Below are positions 6,005 to 6,353 of a stretch of 6,353 nt of DNA, piece by piece. The stretch lies in the NCBI GenBank assembly GCA_964459445.1, contig CAYWMP010000248.1:1-6353 (forward strand). The letters are read 5' to 3'. The position numbers were made by a program, and so were the translations under genes. The notes under the pieces are model-generated. The model worked only from the letters and a program-made list of their open reading frames with translations, searched no databases and was not told the origin of the DNA. Within the stretch, counting starts at the first letter, position 1, and each line of letters opens with the position of its first letter. The DNA is from CAYWMP01 sp964459445. Lineage in GTDB: Bacteria > Desulfobacterota > DSM-4660 > Desulfatiglandales > HGW-15.

Positions 6005-6176
6005 CGAATTTTTTATTTCCCTTTTGTTGAGCAGACCCTTCTCTATTTGAAAAGGGACTAGATTTTATATTCCTTCCCCGGCCCAGACCTGATTGATTAG
6101 GACCGGAGTTCCATGGTTCCGGTTTTCGCCTGCTGCAATTACTCCATCCTATTCAACCGAGTCGCGCCAGGGCGGG

Positions 6177-6206
6177 CTTTGTGCCTTCGTGTCTTGGTGG
6201 CGAAAC
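6177..6206 (-). repeat. GCCACYAAG-family repeat, copy 2 (inverted)
   Basis: Read on the minus strand it is CGCCACCAAGACACGAAGG followed by CACAAAG, a periodic A(A/C)GRCAC pattern. It starts 14 bases after the stop codon of the MvhD-like gene. It is inverted relative to the copy at 5913-5931. Confidence 0.5.
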
Positions 6207-6219
6207 TGCCGACTGCTTT

Positions 6220-6353
6220 CTACGCTGCCTTCGACCTGGCGGCCTTTAGGGGATTAGGGCCCATCTCCATAATCTTGTCCGTCATTTCTTTGGCATACTG
6301 AACAAATCTTGGCGCCTCGCTTGAAGAGAGGTTATACATCTGCACCCTCTCTC
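6220..6353 (-). CDS. C-terminal end of an MvhD/FlpD-like iron-sulfur electron-transfer protein (partial)
   Basis: Only the last 43 residues and the TAG stop (6220-6222) are in the window; the gene continues beyond the right edge. The frame reads ERVQMYNLSSSEAPRFVQYA, then KEMTDKIMEMGPNPLKAAR. The ERVxM...SSxE..xFxxxxxEMTxKIxxxGPNPL arrangement is the usual C-terminus of the methyl-viologen-reducing hydrogenase delta subunit (MvhD/FlpD), or of an HdrA fused to it. The cysteine-bearing [2Fe-2S] region would lie outside the window. This protein passes electrons to heterodisulfide reductase HdrABC. Its position just upstream of metV-metF matches the known linkage of MetVF to HdrABC-MvhD in Moorella. 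Identification rests on a short tail, so confidence is moderate. Confidence 0.7.
   Translation of the reverse strand, partial: ERVQMYNLSSSEAPRFVQYAKEMTDKIMEMGPNPLKAARSKAA

Larger units (their letters stand above)
5877..6219. other. 343-bp gap between mvhD-like gene and metV, repeat-rich, no gene seen
   Basis: No supportable coding frame. It contains two inverted copies of a GCCACYAAG repeat near its ends and a degenerate second copy of the CGTCTTATCCCT element. Small hairpins occur at 6018-6057 (TCCCTTTT/AAAAGGGA) and 6102-6123 (ACCGGA/TCCGGT), but neither has a T-run on the minus strand. No clear terminator or promoter separates the two genes, so read-through remains possible. Confidence 0.6.

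Noticed and set aside
6018..6057. TCCCTTTT/AAAAGGGA hairpin as an intrinsic terminator of the MvhD-like gene
   Set aside because: On the minus strand the stem is AT-rich and followed by an A-rich run rather than T residues, with a 24-base loop.
6102..6123. ACCGGA/TCCGGT hairpin as a terminator or operator
   Set aside because: Only six base pairs, no T-run on the gene strand, and about 100 bases past the stop; chance is likely.
6113..6301. A 62-codon plus-strand frame near the right end
   Set aside because: It overlaps the repeat copy at 6177-6206 and the antisense of the MvhD-like tail, and has no ribosome binding site or family resemblance.

Overview
The window reads as a chromosomal stretch from an anaerobic bacterium with a Wood-Ljungdahl (reductive acetyl-CoA) pathway. 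The best guess is a deltaproteobacterial sulfate reducer or syntroph (Desulfobacterota). The grounds are a metV-metF pair behind what looks like the tail of an mvhD/flpD-type gene, a PaaK-like adenylate-forming enzyme, and gaps full of short degenerate repeats. The lineage is inference from gene content, not from a marker gene. All seven genes lie on the minus strand, so they read from the right end of the window to the left.

Right third (6353 down to 4279): the last 43 residues of an MvhD/FlpD-like protein, a 343-bp gap with repeats, then metV and metF joined by an ATGA stop/start overlap. MetF is the methylenetetrahydrofolate reductase catalytic subunit and MetV its cysteine-rich iron-sulfur partner. 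With MvhD next door, the likely assembly is a MetVF-HdrABC-MvhD type electron-transfer complex; hdr genes would be expected just beyond the right edge.

Middle (4278 to 3494): a 401-bp gap with two inverted repeats, then an orphan single-domain response regulator with an intact phosphorylation site and a strong ribosome binding site.

Left half (3493 to 1): a 346-residue protein that appears to be four ACT-like modules with no enzyme domain, a PaaK-family protein whose ATP-phosphate loop and metal-binding glutamate are replaced although its C-terminal lysine is kept, and a second ACT-domain protein (two modules, TTG start) cut by the left edge. The two ACT proteins resemble the regulatory half of aspartokinase. 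The arrangement ACT4 - ligase-like - ACT2 suggests a small-molecule (amino acid or aryl acid) sensing or activation module. It is the least understood part of the window and the best candidate for something undescribed.

Nearly every gap between transcription units carries its own degenerate inverted or dispersed repeat. No tRNA, rRNA, CRISPR array, transposase or convincing intrinsic terminator was seen.
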